NCBI GenBank assembly: GCA_030068145.1
Contig: JAPJBO010000896.1
Location: forward strand, 1 to 64,000
Length of the DNA stretch: 64,000 nt
Reading direction: 5' to 3'
Source of the DNA: Diplonema papillatum
Lineage: Eukaryota; Euglenozoa; Diplonemea; Diplonemida; Diplonemidae
The notes below the pieces were generated by a model. That model ran no database searches, was not told the origin of the DNA, and worked only from the letters and a program-made list of their open reading frames with translations. The position numbers were made by a program, and so were the translations under genes. Shown piece by piece: positions 38,986 through 49,231 of the stretch (the stretch's first letter is position 1; every line of letters starts with the position of its first letter).

Positions 38986-41235
38986 CACGACGCACTTGTT
39001 AGCTGTTTTTTTTGGGACATAACTAGATATATTTCTAACAAGTGATGTAACAAGTGGTCACTTGTTATATAACAAGTGCCACTTGTTATATAACAAGTGA
39101 TTGCTTGTTATAACAAGTGTTTGGTTGCAATTTCATGAGGAACCTGGGGTTTGTACCTACCTACGAGAGAAAGTCACGTGATCTGCAAGACACTAGGCTT
39201 TTGGCAAACAAACGGTTGCTGTAAGCACGCTTGGCATTTGCACACCCGAACCGCTCATTCGGGGTTCTTCTGTGGGTCGAAGTTTCTTGTCGTGTGAAAA
39301 ACCCCGGGCCGGGGTACCACCATGGCCAAACGAGTGTGATTTCGTGCTTTTTTGACATCTTCGCCGAAGGCGGTGACCGTACTCCAGGTATTACACATCA
39401 CCTCCACTGTGGCATGACACCAAATTTACGGCCAAAAAGCTGCACAACTGCGTATTTGATGCACCAAAGCCAAAAAAGGAGGGTTTTCGGCCTGTTAACG
39501 AACGTTAACAAAATCAGGGGGCTTTGCCTATTTCGGGGAGCGAGATTGACTGTTACCGTTACGCCTTCCTGAAGCCCGAGACTGCCAGAAAATTACCCCT
39601 ACTGGCAGCACACAACATCTGGCGGGCAGAAAAGCACTCAGGGGACCATAATATCCCACCCAGATGCTCCAGAAAAGTCCAAGGTCCGTACACTCAGGGT
39701 GGTGCACCCAAGAAAGCTGCCATGTTCTAGCAAGAATATTTCCCTTGTCGACTTGTTGGAGCACACAGAGAACGACATCCAGGGTGGTTACGACCCCAGA
39801 ACACACCCTCGGATCACAAGACTGGGACACTGGACTCAGAATAGTGTTGAAAACCATCCTATGCCTTCTCAATCAAGCTGGTCCCGGGTGCGTAACGGTA
39901 GCGTAACGGTAGTGTAACGGTAGCATGCACAGGTTTTCGGTACCAGGGGTAACCAAATTCCGCAAGATTACACCAGAACTGCACCTAAAATTGACTGCGT
40001 GCAGTCAGAGTACTGCAAGAGTCCAGATGTCAGCCAGCAAAGCGGCACAGAGAAAAGCCGAAGAAGGGTGGCCATCGTGAGCAGCTGCAGCAGGCCAGCA
40101 AAACCGCACAAATTCGAGGGATGGGCTGAAAAACTGCGTAGCCGAGAGCGGGCGGAACTGAGCAACGCAGTGGAGTTCCATCCAGAAACCCTGTTTGCGA
40201 CTGGGAGCAGTCCGTGAAAGCGGAGGGGTCTTCTTCTTGGGGAGAGCCGGAAGAGCAATTCGCCGAGGCAATTCGAGCCGTTTTCACTGGACAGTGTCCG
40301 GCTCTCTGACGATCGCCGTGCTTGGTATTCAAACTGTGATGTCTCGTGCGCACTCTCTCGTCCTTGGTGGCGCCTGGGCACGCCCTTCGAAGGCGTCCCA
40401 CCAGCACGTCCGATCCTTTCCTCCCCATACGTGGAAAATACGTCCATCCCCCAGACCTCATCATTGAAGGCGTGCCTGTTCGTCCCCAACTGCGACTCGA
40501 GCACGAGCATCGTCTCTGTACCCGCACGACCTCTGGTGGAACGGTTCCTGCTCTCCTTACCGCAGCGGATCCTGTAGCTACCTGTGTCAAAACGTGTCAA
40601 CCTGTACCTCCCAGTCTGTCCTTCCTTCTCAGCCTCTATCTTCGTCTTCGGGGCATAACCGAACACGGGACCGCTCTGCGCAAAGTAGGGCCATAATAGC
40701 GTAGCCCCCTCCCCGCCATGGCCGGCTGCAGCGAAAGTGGAATTTCCCCGAAACTCCCCGATACTTTTGTCTGGACCAGGTGGAGCCTTGTGTCTTGCAG
40801 ATCACTGATTTTCTCTCGTAGGTAGGTGCAAACCCCAGGTTCCTTATGAAATTGCAACCAAACACTTGTTATAACAAGCAATCACTTGTTATATAACAAG
40901 CAATCACTTGTTATATAACAAGCAATCACTTGTTATATAACAAGCAATCACTTGTTATATAACAAGCAATCACTTGTTATATAACAACCAATCACTTGTT
41001 ATAACAAGCAATCACTTGTTATATAACAAGCAATCACTTGTTATATAACAACCAATCACTTGTTATAACAAGCAATCACTTGTTATATAACAAGCAATCA
41101 CTTGTTATATAACAAGCAATCACTTGTTATATAACAAGTGGCACTTGTTATATAACAAGTGGCACTTGTTATACATTTTCACTTGTTAGGTCACTTGTTA
41201 TATAACAAGTGATTGTGCATGACAAGTGCGTCGTG
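38986..41235. mobile_element. 2250-bp TIR element with a palindromic tandem repeat at both ends
   Basis: CACGACGCACTTGT at 38986-38999 is perfectly inverted at 41222-41235. Next inward lies a tandem of the 22-bp unit CACTTGTTATATAACAAG plus CAAT or TG: about 4 units on the left (39038-39122) and about 15 on the right (40862-41215). A further ~90 bp is inverted (left 39085-39175, right 40810-40900; words GTTGCAATTTCAT and ACCTACCTACGAGAGAAA). The 1.6-kb core has short, stop-broken, protein-like stretches on + (for example near 39745-39830 and 39935-39995) and a 232-codon minus frame (39968-40666), none recognisable. Confidence 0.8.
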
Positions 41236-41257
41236 TGGGGGAGACGCTACCTGTCAC

Positions 41258-41445
41258 ACTCTAAGGTGGTCACCACGGTGGGCGGTCAGAAAAAAAAAAA
41301 ATTTTTTTTTTGCCCCAAATACCCCAAATACCACACTTTGGAAAATTTTTGTGGGCCCACTTTTGGCAGGGAAATTTGACCATTTCACCTTGGAGAATTT
41401 GACCACCCAGCCAAGGCAACTGCACTGTAGAGGGGGGGGGGGGGT
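41258..41445 (+). repeat. Dispersed repeat family 15, copy 2
   Basis: It shares AAGGTGGTCACC, GGTCAGA, an A13T10 block, CCCAAATACC and CCATTTCACCTTGGAGAATT with 27236-27420, again ending in a G run. Confidence 0.65.
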
Positions 41446-41515
41446 CTGGTTTATCCGGCCATCCGGCCAAAGTGGCTGATCCTTAACAAGAGCGCTGCCC
41501 CCTCCCCCCCCCCCG

Positions 41516-41950
41516 TATTTCACCACCTTCGGTCAGTTGATGCCATGTTGTCCTCTGCTTCGTTTATCAGAGGATGCAAGCCCCCCAACGCCGGAAATGT
41601 TCACGGGTGACGGGTCCAAAAAAAAAAAAAAAGTAAACCCTCATAAACAACGTAGTCCCACACGCTCCGCTGAGCCCCCCTGAGATCGTGCGTAACGTAA
41701 CGCATAGTACCTCGGGAGTCGACGGGAGACCAAAAAAAAAGAAGAAAAAAACAGAAAAGCGGGGGGGGGGGAAAAAAACCGGAACCACACACAAAAAACA
41801 CCCCCCCCCCCCCCCCTGCGGAGTCTTACACTCCCTGCGACCCTTTTTCCCTTTCCCCTATTTTATTTTACACTTTCTTCGACGAAGACTTGATGCTAGC
41901 ATCAAACATGCATGCGAGGCAGCGTTCTGCCTAAACATTAAGCTAAGTTT
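41516..41950 (+). repeat. Family 7 3' part, spacer, then family 12 tail
   Basis: ACCTTCGGTCAGTTGATGCC and CTTCGTTTATCAGAGGATGC (41516-41605) are family 7. The middle is A-, G- and C-run rich. 41815-41950 has hairpins TTGATGCTAGCATCAA (41890-41905) and AGGCAG-CGTT-CTGCCT (41927-41942). Confidence 0.65.
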
Positions 41951-42115
41951 TTCCCCCCCCGAATTGCGTGTTTGTCACATCCACCCGGAGACTCTTTTGA
42001 AAGTCCCCATGCAACCAGCACCCCTCAGAACACGCGCTTGCACACCCCCCTCCGACCGCCCGCATTCGCAGCTGCGAGTCAAGGTTGGAGGGAGGCATTC
42101 GTAGTGTGTATGCCA

Positions 42116-42460
42116 GCCCGGAGACCTTCTAGAAAGACCCCCTGAGATTAGAAAAAAGCGAACGTTTCACTTCTGAAAGGGAGAAAATGCAGGATGACTG
42201 CCGGGACAGGGGCGTTTGACGGTCAACCGCAGCGTGGCAAGGAAGCCCTACTGGGAGGGAGGAAGGGAATTGGTACTAGCGGTTTAGTAAGGAATTGCAC
42301 TAGCAGTATCGTCCCCTCCGGACTTCAACTACTGCAGCAGCACACTGTGCACGTGTTGCCATTAGCCGTGCTTGCGCCCGCAGACGGGGACCCACAGCGA
42401 AGAGGTTGGCAACTCGGTTTAGACCCCAGTCCACCAGCGGTTAGCGTGCGGAAATAAAAC
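42116..42460. other. Worn family 1 tail, then unassigned
   Basis: CCCGGAGACCTTC and AAAGCGAACGTTTCACTTC (42120-42178) recall family 1. The 87-codon + frame at 42194-42457 has no motif. Confidence 0.4.
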
Positions 42461-42462
42461 GT

Positions 42463-42755
42463 AGGGAAACGACCTTCTAATCCACAAATACGGAGAACTT
42501 CAATATCCGCACGACGTACCCTATGTTCAGTGGGAGTTGAGATTCTCTGTCAAGATGCTAGCCGCCGCCATAGGGCGGGCTATTGCCAAAAGGAGGAGAG
42601 CCCGCGAAACAACGTGTCAACACACGCCTGCCAGGCGGTCTCGTCCGCCAGTCAGAACGCCCCCGGCTGCGCCACCATCCGTGCAACAATCAGCTTTGAC
42701 AGGGCCACGGCTCGCTCCGCGCCCACGGCGCAACGACCTGCGCCCGCCGTAGTAG
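42463..42755 (+). CDS. Possible short coding remnant, Arg/Pro-rich
   Basis: The + frame is open from the stop at 42460-42462 to the stop before 42756, about 97 codons. It reads GNDLLIHKYGELQYPHDVPY, then a hydrophobic MLAAAIGRAIA, a basic KRRRAR stretch and a Pro/Arg-rich tail. The first half looks like ordinary protein. No family is recognised, and it has no ATG before 42555. It may be an exon piece or chance. It overlaps a family 2-like scrap (CTTCTAATCCACAAAT) at its start. Confidence 0.2.
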
Positions 42756-42767
42756 TACGGGATAGTA

Positions 42768-43058
42768 GTGGGGCGACCGGATACTCCTCGGAGAGATGGT
42801 CCCTGCACTCTAACTCGTCTCTCTCTCTCTCTCAATATGCTATTAAATAAGGCAGAACTAAAGACGACTATTTTTCGTAGTAACAATGCATTGCAAACAC
42901 GAAACCAGAGAACGCTAGAAGATTATCCTAACGAGCATATTCACTCACTATCATCCACGAGCAGGCTAATCCTCCCCCGGCACGTACAAACAATCGCCGG
43001 GGTTTGCCATCTGTACGTCCGAAAACTCTTGGATAGGAATGAGTTGAGGAGGTGACCC
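42768..43058 (+). CDS. Unsupported open frame upstream of the rRNA fragment
   Basis: The frame starts at a GTG with no in-frame ATG until within LSLNMLLNK, and ends at the TGA before the rRNA-like region. Part of its DNA (AGGCTAAT, CCATCTGTACGTCC) also occurs near 21940-22115, so it is more likely repeat-derived than a gene. Confidence 0.12.
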
Positions 43059-43172
43059 GCGGCATCGTCAGCGAAGGGTAAGTGTCGGCGTCTTCGGATA
43101 ACGTCCTTGCTCCCGCTGGCCTGCCGTGGTTAAACGCTCGCAGGCTCATGTCAGACACAGCGATCTTCTACT

Positions 43173-43573
43173 ACCCGTCTTGAAACACGGACCAAGGAGT
43201 CTAACACGTGTGCGAGGCTTAGGGTGTCAAACCCACGCCGCTCTGAAAGGGAGATGTGCCAATCCTTGAGGACGCAGCACAGCCCGATCCTGATTTACTG
43301 GAAAGGGATTTGAGGTTAAGTACACTTGTTGGGACCCGAAAGATAGTGAACTATGCCTGGATAGGACGAAGCCGGGGGAAACCCTGGTAGAGGGTTGACG
43401 TGCAAATCGCTCGTCAAAGCTGGGTATAGGGGCGAAAGACCCATCGAACCATCTAGTAGCTGGTTCACTCCGAAGTTTCCCTCAGGATAGCTAGAACCAA
43501 AACAGGAGTTACGCCAGGTAAAGCGAATGATTGGAGGCATCGGGGAAATCGCTTCCTCGGCCTATTCTCAAAC
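43173..43573 (+). rRNA. Fragment of eukaryotic large-subunit rRNA (D3 region), not a working gene
   Basis: CCCGTCTTGAAACACGGACC, GTTGGGACCCGAAAGATAG, TGACGTGCAAATCG, GGGTATAGGGGCGAAAGAC, CATCTAGTAGCTGGTTC, AAGTTTCCCTCAGGATAGCT and CCTATTCTCAAACTT are core LSU rRNA words in the right order around D3. About ten bases seem missing after GGAAACCCTGGTAGAGG. The match stops exactly at CTCAAACTT, where the true rRNA continues TAAAT; here TCACTCTAAAAAG, the end of family 1, follows. The DNA upstream (43050-43172) may be part of D2, but I cannot confirm it. Confidence 0.9.
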
Positions 43574-43745
43574 TTTCACTCTAAAAAGACCCTAAACCCC
43601 CGGAATTTCGAGCGAACTTTGACTCTAAAAAGCAACCCGCACCAGCCCTTACTTGCTCCATGAGAACCCATTTTAGCAAAGGTTGCCCCGAAATCCCGGA
43701 AACTCAAGCGAACGTTACCTCTATAAACACCACCGGAATATCGAG
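43574..43745 (+). repeat. Family 1 tails following the rRNA fragment
   Basis: The rRNA piece ends in a family 1 terminus (TCACTCTAAAAAG). A second tail follows at 43586-43632 (ATTTCGAGCGAACTTTGACT), and a third at 43656-43730 (ACTCAAGCGAACGTTACC). Confidence 0.7.
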
Positions 43746-43830
43746 CGAGTCTTATATTGTTTACTGCTCTTCCTCCGTTAGCACCAATTTTCAGTTGAAA
43801 GTAGTTCGCCCCCCCCCCCGCCCCTTCCTA

Positions 43831-44135
43831 CAGGGCTTACGCTCCACGTGTGGAACGTGTGGATTTCCACACGTTAATTCTTTTTGGATTTTGTTCCCCC
43901 ACGTGTGGATCCACAGGTACCACACGTGGATTCTGATTTATTGGTCCACATGCAGGGGAGTCTAGGCCCACTAGCGGTCAAGGCCGCACAGCCAGGTGTC
44001 GTCGGAGTCAGTAGCGACACAATTTTTTTTGCCGTCGCACATGAGGGGAAAGGTTTTTTTTTTCCCTCGAACCTTAAGCGCCCACACGTGGACCACACGT
44101 ATTTTCTCTGAGACCGAAAACGGAGCGTAAGCCTG
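43831..44135. mobile_element. Family 9 hAT-like MITE, copy 3, with a perfect 8-bp TSD
   Basis: CCTTCCTA lies immediately before (43823-43830) and after (44136-44143) the element. The left end is CAGGGCTTACGCTCC; the right end has lost one C (GCGTAAGCCTG). Subterminal CACGTGTGG repeats are as in the other copies. Confidence 0.9.
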
Positions 44136-45091
44136 CCTTCCTAGTAGCCGCGTATTTCCCCGGCCATGCCACAACTCCTGCCCGCTCTGGACCGGTGCCT
44201 GCAAAAGCATCTCTCGGGGAAAAATCTGCACCGCACAACGAACACGGGGGGTTGGCCCGTCGGAATTTCGGCATTTCTCGGCAAAAAAAAAAAAAAAAAA
44301 ACGTCCGATAGTTGTCGGCCCAGTCCCCCATCGAAGGAAATCTTGTGTGCCATCTTACACCCCCCCCCCCCCCCCCCTCGAATCAATCCCTTCTTTCCGT
44401 CACCCGTCGCCCAGTTTGTTGGGCATCAGCGTACTGCTGGTATTCAGAAGGCTGGGATAAACCCCTCGCATCAAGACCTGTGCGGAAAAAGCGAAGAAAC
44501 AAGAGGGATTCCAACACACACGCACGCTCCGCACAACGTATGCACAGTCAGTACCGTTCCACATGCCGTATCAGCATACCTCCCCTTGTAGTCTGCAAAA
44601 AAGACCAGGGTCGCTTTTCCCCTCTCCTTCCCAAGGTTGAGGCGACCCCCCCTCCCCCCCTCCGTTCTGAGCATAAAAGCCCCGGAGGACAGGTCATAGG
44701 AGTTGCAACCTTCGACAATGACGACAGGCTTGTTGGTAGGTTATCCAGCCTAAGTGAGCCGGTCCGTCCCCTATCTCTTGAAACTGCATCGAAGTCTGTT
44801 TATCACAGTGAAGTCACGGTCCACCACGGTCTATCAGGTCCATCTCTAGTCCCTAGAGCTGCATCGAATTGCCCGGTGCTGTATTCTTCGGTCTATCACG
44901 GTCTAACAAGAGGGGATGGATCGGCTCACTATGGCAGTCCTACACACTGAGTTCACCTTCTTCAGTTGCCGCCTCCCCGCCCCCTAAAAATGGTGCCGTA
45001 TTTGAATTTGTGGGACCTGCGCGACGGCAGACAAGGTTGGACCTCCAACCGTTGAAGTCCATCGTAGCACACTCCCCCAAAACCGTCTGTT
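44136..45091. other. No gene recognised
   Basis: An A run (near 44283-44300) and a C run (near 44360-44377) break the first half. The second half has a loose ~80-bp duplication around CTGCATCGAA and GGTCTATCA (44770-44920) that keeps a 212-codon + frame open (44312-44950). There is no domain. Confidence 0.4.
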
Positions 45092-45369
45092 GGTACCCCC
45101 GAAAACCGTAACGAAGTACGCAAGAACTCCGCACAAACTACGCGGGAGTGTATTGGACCTTTCTTCGGAGGGGCTCACGCACTCAAAGATCGACTTATAC
45201 GCACAAACTACGCGGGAGTGTATTGGACCTTTCTTCGGACACGCACTCAAAGTTCGACTTATACGCACAAAGTACGCGGAGTGTGATGGACCTTTCTTCG
45301 GAGGGGCTCACGCACTCAAAGATCGACTTATACGCAGGAACTACGCAATACTGGGGTTTCGGGGGTACC
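45092..45369. mobile_element. Family 13 TIR element, short form with ~70-bp tandem units
   Basis: GGTACCCCCGAAAACC (45092-45107) faces GGGGTTTCGGGGGTACC (45353-45369). Inside, the block around GGACCTTTCTTCGGA and CACTCAAAGATCGACTTATA repeats three times every 69-75 bp. It lacks the long unit found at 9329-10508. Confidence 0.75.
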
Positions 45370-46314
45370 AGCTGTTTCTTCCGACGGCCGCTAAGCGTCC
45401 CAGCATTCAGTCCAAAGGACGGTAGCAAAGAAAGCTTTCGTTGACTAGCTCTACTCAAGCGATCGTGGCCCCACTCCTCCCCGAGTCCATCGCGGCTGAT
45501 AGAAAACAAAAGAAGTGATATGATAACATCCAATCGGCGTGTGTTTGTTGTACGTGTTGTGCCGCAAAAAAGAAGAAAAACTCGAAACAACCTAAAACGT
45601 GAATGTGGGAGGGAAAGAGTTAACACCCGAAAAAAGAAGAGGAAAAGAAGAAAAAAAGTCTACTTTTCGTTTCTGCTTCTTCCAGTTCCCTCTCGGACAG
45701 TCATAGAAAAAAACCCAGCGGGGAAAAAAAGCAACATAATAGGGCCACTTGGCTTCACTCCCGTATTGACTTAGTAGAGGGCTGCTGAAGTCCGGGGTGC
45801 AGGGGTTTGTTAAAACCCCTGCATTCAGCCGGTTATCCTGCGAGTGGCGTGTTGTCACACACCTGTTAGGAGATGCAAGCCAAGAGGGCCACAGAGTGGT
45901 ATTGTGTTGTTACGATGCGTGCGTATCCTATCACCACCTGTTATGGGCTATCATGGGACCATTCATGTGGTTCATCCGTCTCGTGCTAAACCCTCGTTGA
46001 CATCTCCCTGCTCTCATCTCCCGGTTCAAAGAAGTCATGATGAGCACCAGGTATCCTTGCTGAGAATCGTCCGTTCTCAACGAGGTGCACAGCACGTGAA
46101 GTCGTGATGGGGTACTAAGCTGGTTTGTGGACATTCAAGTGTACCGGACCCCCCGTCTTGCCTATCTTGCCGATGCTGTTGCGAATCTTCTTGGTCTTCT
46201 TCGTGCGGCTGGCCATCCTCAAATTATCCAACCGTAGCCCTGAAAACCGTAGGCTGAAAAGCGACAGTTCGGGAGCAGGAGTTCTCGGAATACCGGAGCT
46301 GTGAAGGCGCACTC
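45370..46314. other. No gene recognised; one hairpin
   Basis: GCAGGGGTTT and AAACCCCTGC pair around a short loop near 45803-45828. A short minus frame near 46115-46213 begins MASRTKKTKKIRNS, which looks like a basic ribosomal-protein N-terminus by composition only; I do not assign it. Confidence 0.4.
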
Positions 46315-46504
46315 ACTGAAAATGCATTCGGGAAATAAGAACGCATACCACAGACCGATACGAGCTGCCTGGCAACCCCTGCTCAACATGTGCTCGCCTG
46401 CTTTGATGTTTACAGAACTCAATGCCCAACATTGCATGCGCGTGGGGGGTCCAATACTAAATTCAAAGCGAATTTCTTCTTGGTGTCGGTCGCAACACTT
46501 ACAA

Positions 46505-46717
46505 TTTGTAAGTGAGATGAGTTGTAGGTTCACCATTCCTGCTGAATTTTGCTTAAATTTGCTTCAATTTTGCTTGAGCAAATTAAAGCAAGTTTAAGCA
46601 AAATTAAGCGAATTTAAGCGAATCTGAAGCAAATCTGAAGCAAATCTGAAGCAAATCGACTTTGCTTTTTTCGGGGGTCACCAACTTTGCTTAAATTTGC
46701 TTTGCTTGCCAACTATG
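46505..46717. mobile_element. 213-bp insertion rich in AAGCAAAT-type repeats
   Basis: TTACAA flanks it on both sides (46499-46504 and 46718-46723), while the reference copy has one TTACAA. The left part is full of GCTTAAATTTGC, the right of AAGCAAATC and AAGCGAAT, so it can fold back on itself. GGTTCACC and GGGTCACC lie near the two ends. Confidence 0.7.
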
Positions 46718-46802
46718 TTACAAACAAGGCTAGCCGTAGTTAAAGTGTATTATCATACCTACTACCCTCATACTACCCGCCTCACAGCCTCAATGGTCAA
46801 CC

Positions 46803-46986
46803 AGCCAAAGGTGCGATCATGAGGGCTCGTCGCCTTGCTGTAGGCATGCCGTTCGTAAAGATCGTTGGGGAACGCAAGATCCCAGTGCCGGACAAATTGA
46901 CCGTGAGGGCAGAGAAGGAAACCCGCCAGTTCCGAACGATGCACCACAGTCTCTTTATCACCCGGTACTTTACGGGGTACAGGAGC
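46803..46986. mobile_element. 184-bp insertion of unknown origin
   Basis: CAACC flanks it (46798-46802 and 46987-46991), single in the reference copy. On + it reads PFVKIVGERKIPVPDKL and AEKETRQFRTMHHSLFI, which looks like ordinary protein, so it may be an exon fragment. No TIR is seen. Confidence 0.5.
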
Positions 46987-47154
46987 CAACCGGAGACCCT
47001 AAAACACCGAACCTCTAAACCACAATAAACGCTTGAAAATGCATTCCCGTTTCGCGGGTGCTGCGTTCCGAAGGCCCAATGCAGAGAGTGCCCTGCCTCC
47101 GGCGGGTTATCGGTCTCGTCCCAAGTCGAGTAGTGAGGCTATTTTTTTTTGTCC

Positions 47155-47420
47155 GCTGCACACAGAGGGATAGGCTTCCCCCCCCCCCCAGGGGTGGAAA
47201 CTGAATCTGGCCCGTCTGGGTTTTGGGTTTTATGTTTCCTGGGGGGGGTGGCTTGTCCAGGACACCAGCGTTTGTACTTAGAAGAATTCGAGGCCCACCT
47301 CACGGATTTTGTGAAAGTTTGAAGAATGGGGGGTCCGGGGGGCCAAGCCCCCCGGCCGGACGGTACGGTACACCAAGGTACGCCTTCGGCGTTTTTTCGC
47401 GTTGATCTTCGGAAACCCAG
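47155..47420 (+). repeat. Dispersed repeat family 18, plus copy
   Basis: GGGTTTTGGGTTTTATGTTT near 47216, CCTCACGGATTTTGTGAAAG, a G-C hairpin at about 47332-47362 (GTCCGGGGGGC and GCCCCCCGG), and GGACGGTACGGTAC are shared, in reverse orientation, with 59590-59880. Confidence 0.65.
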
Positions 47421-47561
47421 TGCTTCTAGTGGTTGTCCCGAAAAGTACATTTGCGCCGGTAAAGACCGGCGCCCAGCGAGACTAGAGGCAGCAGTTACAG
47501 TAAAGGGCACATTAGACCTGAAAACCAACAAACCCCGAAAAATCATTATCGACCGGAAAAG

Positions 47562-47640
47562 TGTCCTCGGCCGGGTTCGAACCGGGGTCTTCAAGCCCCG
47601 AAGACGTGCACCGTTCACTCTGCCATTACGGTACCAGTTC
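47562..47640 (-). tRNA. tRNA-like sequence with pol III A and B boxes, probably degenerate
   Basis: On the minus strand TGGCAGAGTGAACGG fits an A box and GGTTCGAACCC fits a B box, 32 bases apart. GTCTTC and GAAGAC form an arm with a 7-base loop in the anticodon position, and CCGG-TTCGAAC-CCGG forms a T arm. No acceptor stem pairs (CGAGGAC at the 3' side has no partner), and the loop lacks the usual U33. It is more likely a tRNA-derived SINE head or tRNA relic than a working tRNA. Confidence 0.35.
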
Positions 47641-47660
47641 CAAGGGGGGAAAACTTCCTA

Positions 47661-48089
47661 AGGAGACCCTTTACGAAACGACACTATAAAAAAGTGCCCC
47701 CGGGCTTCGCCCGCAGACCCCCTAAAAAGTGGGGTTGGCTCGATAGAGCTAGTAGCATACCTCTAGTCTCGGACTATACAATATATTACAGTATGTGGCA
47801 TATATTTGCGGGAATATCAAAATACAATCATTCCCCGCAAGTTACCCCTCCGAACCTTCAACTCGTATGGGATAGCCGGAATATTCAACATTATCTATCA
47901 TCAGACGCAGAGTATGCTTGCGGACAACGTCCCGAATGGCAAGACAAGGAAAGAAACTCCGAAGCTGTGCTTTCAGTTTTCCCCAGTTCCAGGTCAGGGT
48001 GAGAACCAAAGTGAAAAGTCCTAGCAAGCAAGCCGTCTTTGTTTTTACCAAAAAAATGAAATTTCGCTGAAGCCGTAACAACAGGGAGC
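47661..48089. other. No firm gene; protein-like stretch before the RNase H relic
   Basis: GGGCTTCGCCCG near 47701 is also at 59754. The + frame 47806-48024 reads NSYGIAGIFNIIYHQTQSML and DNVPNGKTRKETPKLCF, which may be decayed coding sequence belonging to the pseudogene downstream. I cannot show the link. Confidence 0.3.
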
Positions 48090-49231
48090 AGAATAGGCGA
48101 AGCAGATGCAGGCTGCTATGGAGCTGCTACGGCAGACGGCGCTGCAGAGGCTGATATGGACCCTCTTGGCCGAGAAGGGGCAGGTCTTGATTGAGCAGTG
48201 ATGGCAGGCGACGACGTAGCTGCGTTGGCGGCTGGGGTAACTCGTGAACGAGCACCCGCGGAAGGGGTGCTTCTTAGGGTGGCGATGGGCTGCGACGCGG
48301 TAGATGCTTTGGCAGCCGGGGCAACTTGTGATCGAGCACCCGCGGAAGGGGTGCTTTGAGCTTTCGGCTGCTGCCCAGGCGATGAGGTAGCTGCGTTGGC
48401 GGACCAGCCAGGGCTGAGCGGAGAGCTGGTTGTTCGGGGGGACAGCGGAGTTGTCGTTGACCAGATGACAGGAAACGCGCGCTGTTCCGAAGCTCGGCGA
48501 CCGTACAAGACGAGGGCGCAGGCAGAGGTGGCGGAACTGCGGCAGAAAGGCACCGACATCAAGTTGGAGCACGTGCCGCGCGAGCAGAATATCGACGCCG
48601 ATGCTCTTTCGAATCGCGCGATGGATGAGGTTCAGAGACGAGCGACAGCCGAGTATCGGGACTCGGCGACCTCGAAATCGTACGCGATGAAGAGCGCGAT
48701 GCGACGGCTGACGAGTATCGTGCAGACGCCGATGCACCCGGCGCTTGAGATGCAAGTCAACGTCCTGACGTCTCTCGGAGGCGGGAACATGGCCAGACTC
48801 AACAAGAGACCACAAATAGCAAACCAGCCGTTTGAAGCTGTGATGCGCGCCTACGAAGCCGCCGCACAAGAGCAGACGGCGAAGAAGGCCGGCGACAAGG
48901 TGCGAGCCGGAGCTCCGCAAAGCTGCAACACTGAATGGCAGTTTTCGACCGCAGACGCAATACCCGTCGGGATGGGAGCGCAAGCAGGCTCGATGGAAGC
49001 ATGAAGTCAAGCAGGAGAGACGAACTGCGCAGACTGAGCGCAAGACGTGCCAAGGGCAGACCAGGACGTTGGGACCGTGCAAAGTCGAAGAAGGAGTCCA
49101 AAAGCGAAGCAACAACACCAACGCGGAAACGCAACTGGCCTCAATGTACCCAGCCAAATTTGACTGAAAAACAGTGTAACCTCAATGTAGCCAGCAGAAT
49201 CCGACTGAAAAACAGTGTAACCTCAATGTAA
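48090..49231 (+). pseudogene. RNase H-domain gene relic running into a satellite
   Basis: The readable part is the second half of an RNase H domain: VVRGDSGVVVDQM (third catalytic Asp), CSEARRPYKTRA, LEHVPREQNIDADALSN (fourth Asp). It is followed by LTSLGGG, aligned with LTAVGGS in the intact gene. The first two catalytic motifs (FDGG and AEYEG types) are not seen. The frame upstream has a stop at 48357-48359 and three repeats of a 20-aa segment around VAALAAG and RAPAEGVL. The tail shifts to another frame (48935 on) and its last ~30 codons are satellite. The 370-codon minus frame over it (48045-49157) is an antisense shadow. Confidence 0.7.

Larger units (their letters stand above)
46315..47035 (+). 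repeat. Family 2 copy carrying two insertions
   Basis: The same words as 7324-7575 appear in order: AGAACGCATACCACAGACCG, TTGGTGTCGGTCGCAACA, GGCTAGCCGTAGTTAAAGTG, CTCACAGCCTCAATGGTCAA and CTCTAAACCACAATAAACGC. They are separated at two points by DNA absent from the reference copy. A third, short stretch (GCTCGCCTGCTTTGATG) also differs near 46390-46430. Confidence 0.8.

Noticed and set aside
36815-39053. Long frames rich in FHPPKST or GGWKV repeats on both strands
   Set aside because: They follow the 21-bp G-rich minisatellite and the 10-bp C-rich array. Length and composition come from the repeats.
39968-40666. 232-codon minus frame in the palindromic TIR element as a transposase
   Set aside because: It is Ser/Arg/Leu-rich with no DDE or other motif; competing + frames look equally protein-like, so no call is made.
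48045-49157. 370-codon minus-strand frame
   Set aside because: Antisense to conserved RNase H motifs on the + strand; it has no motif of its own.
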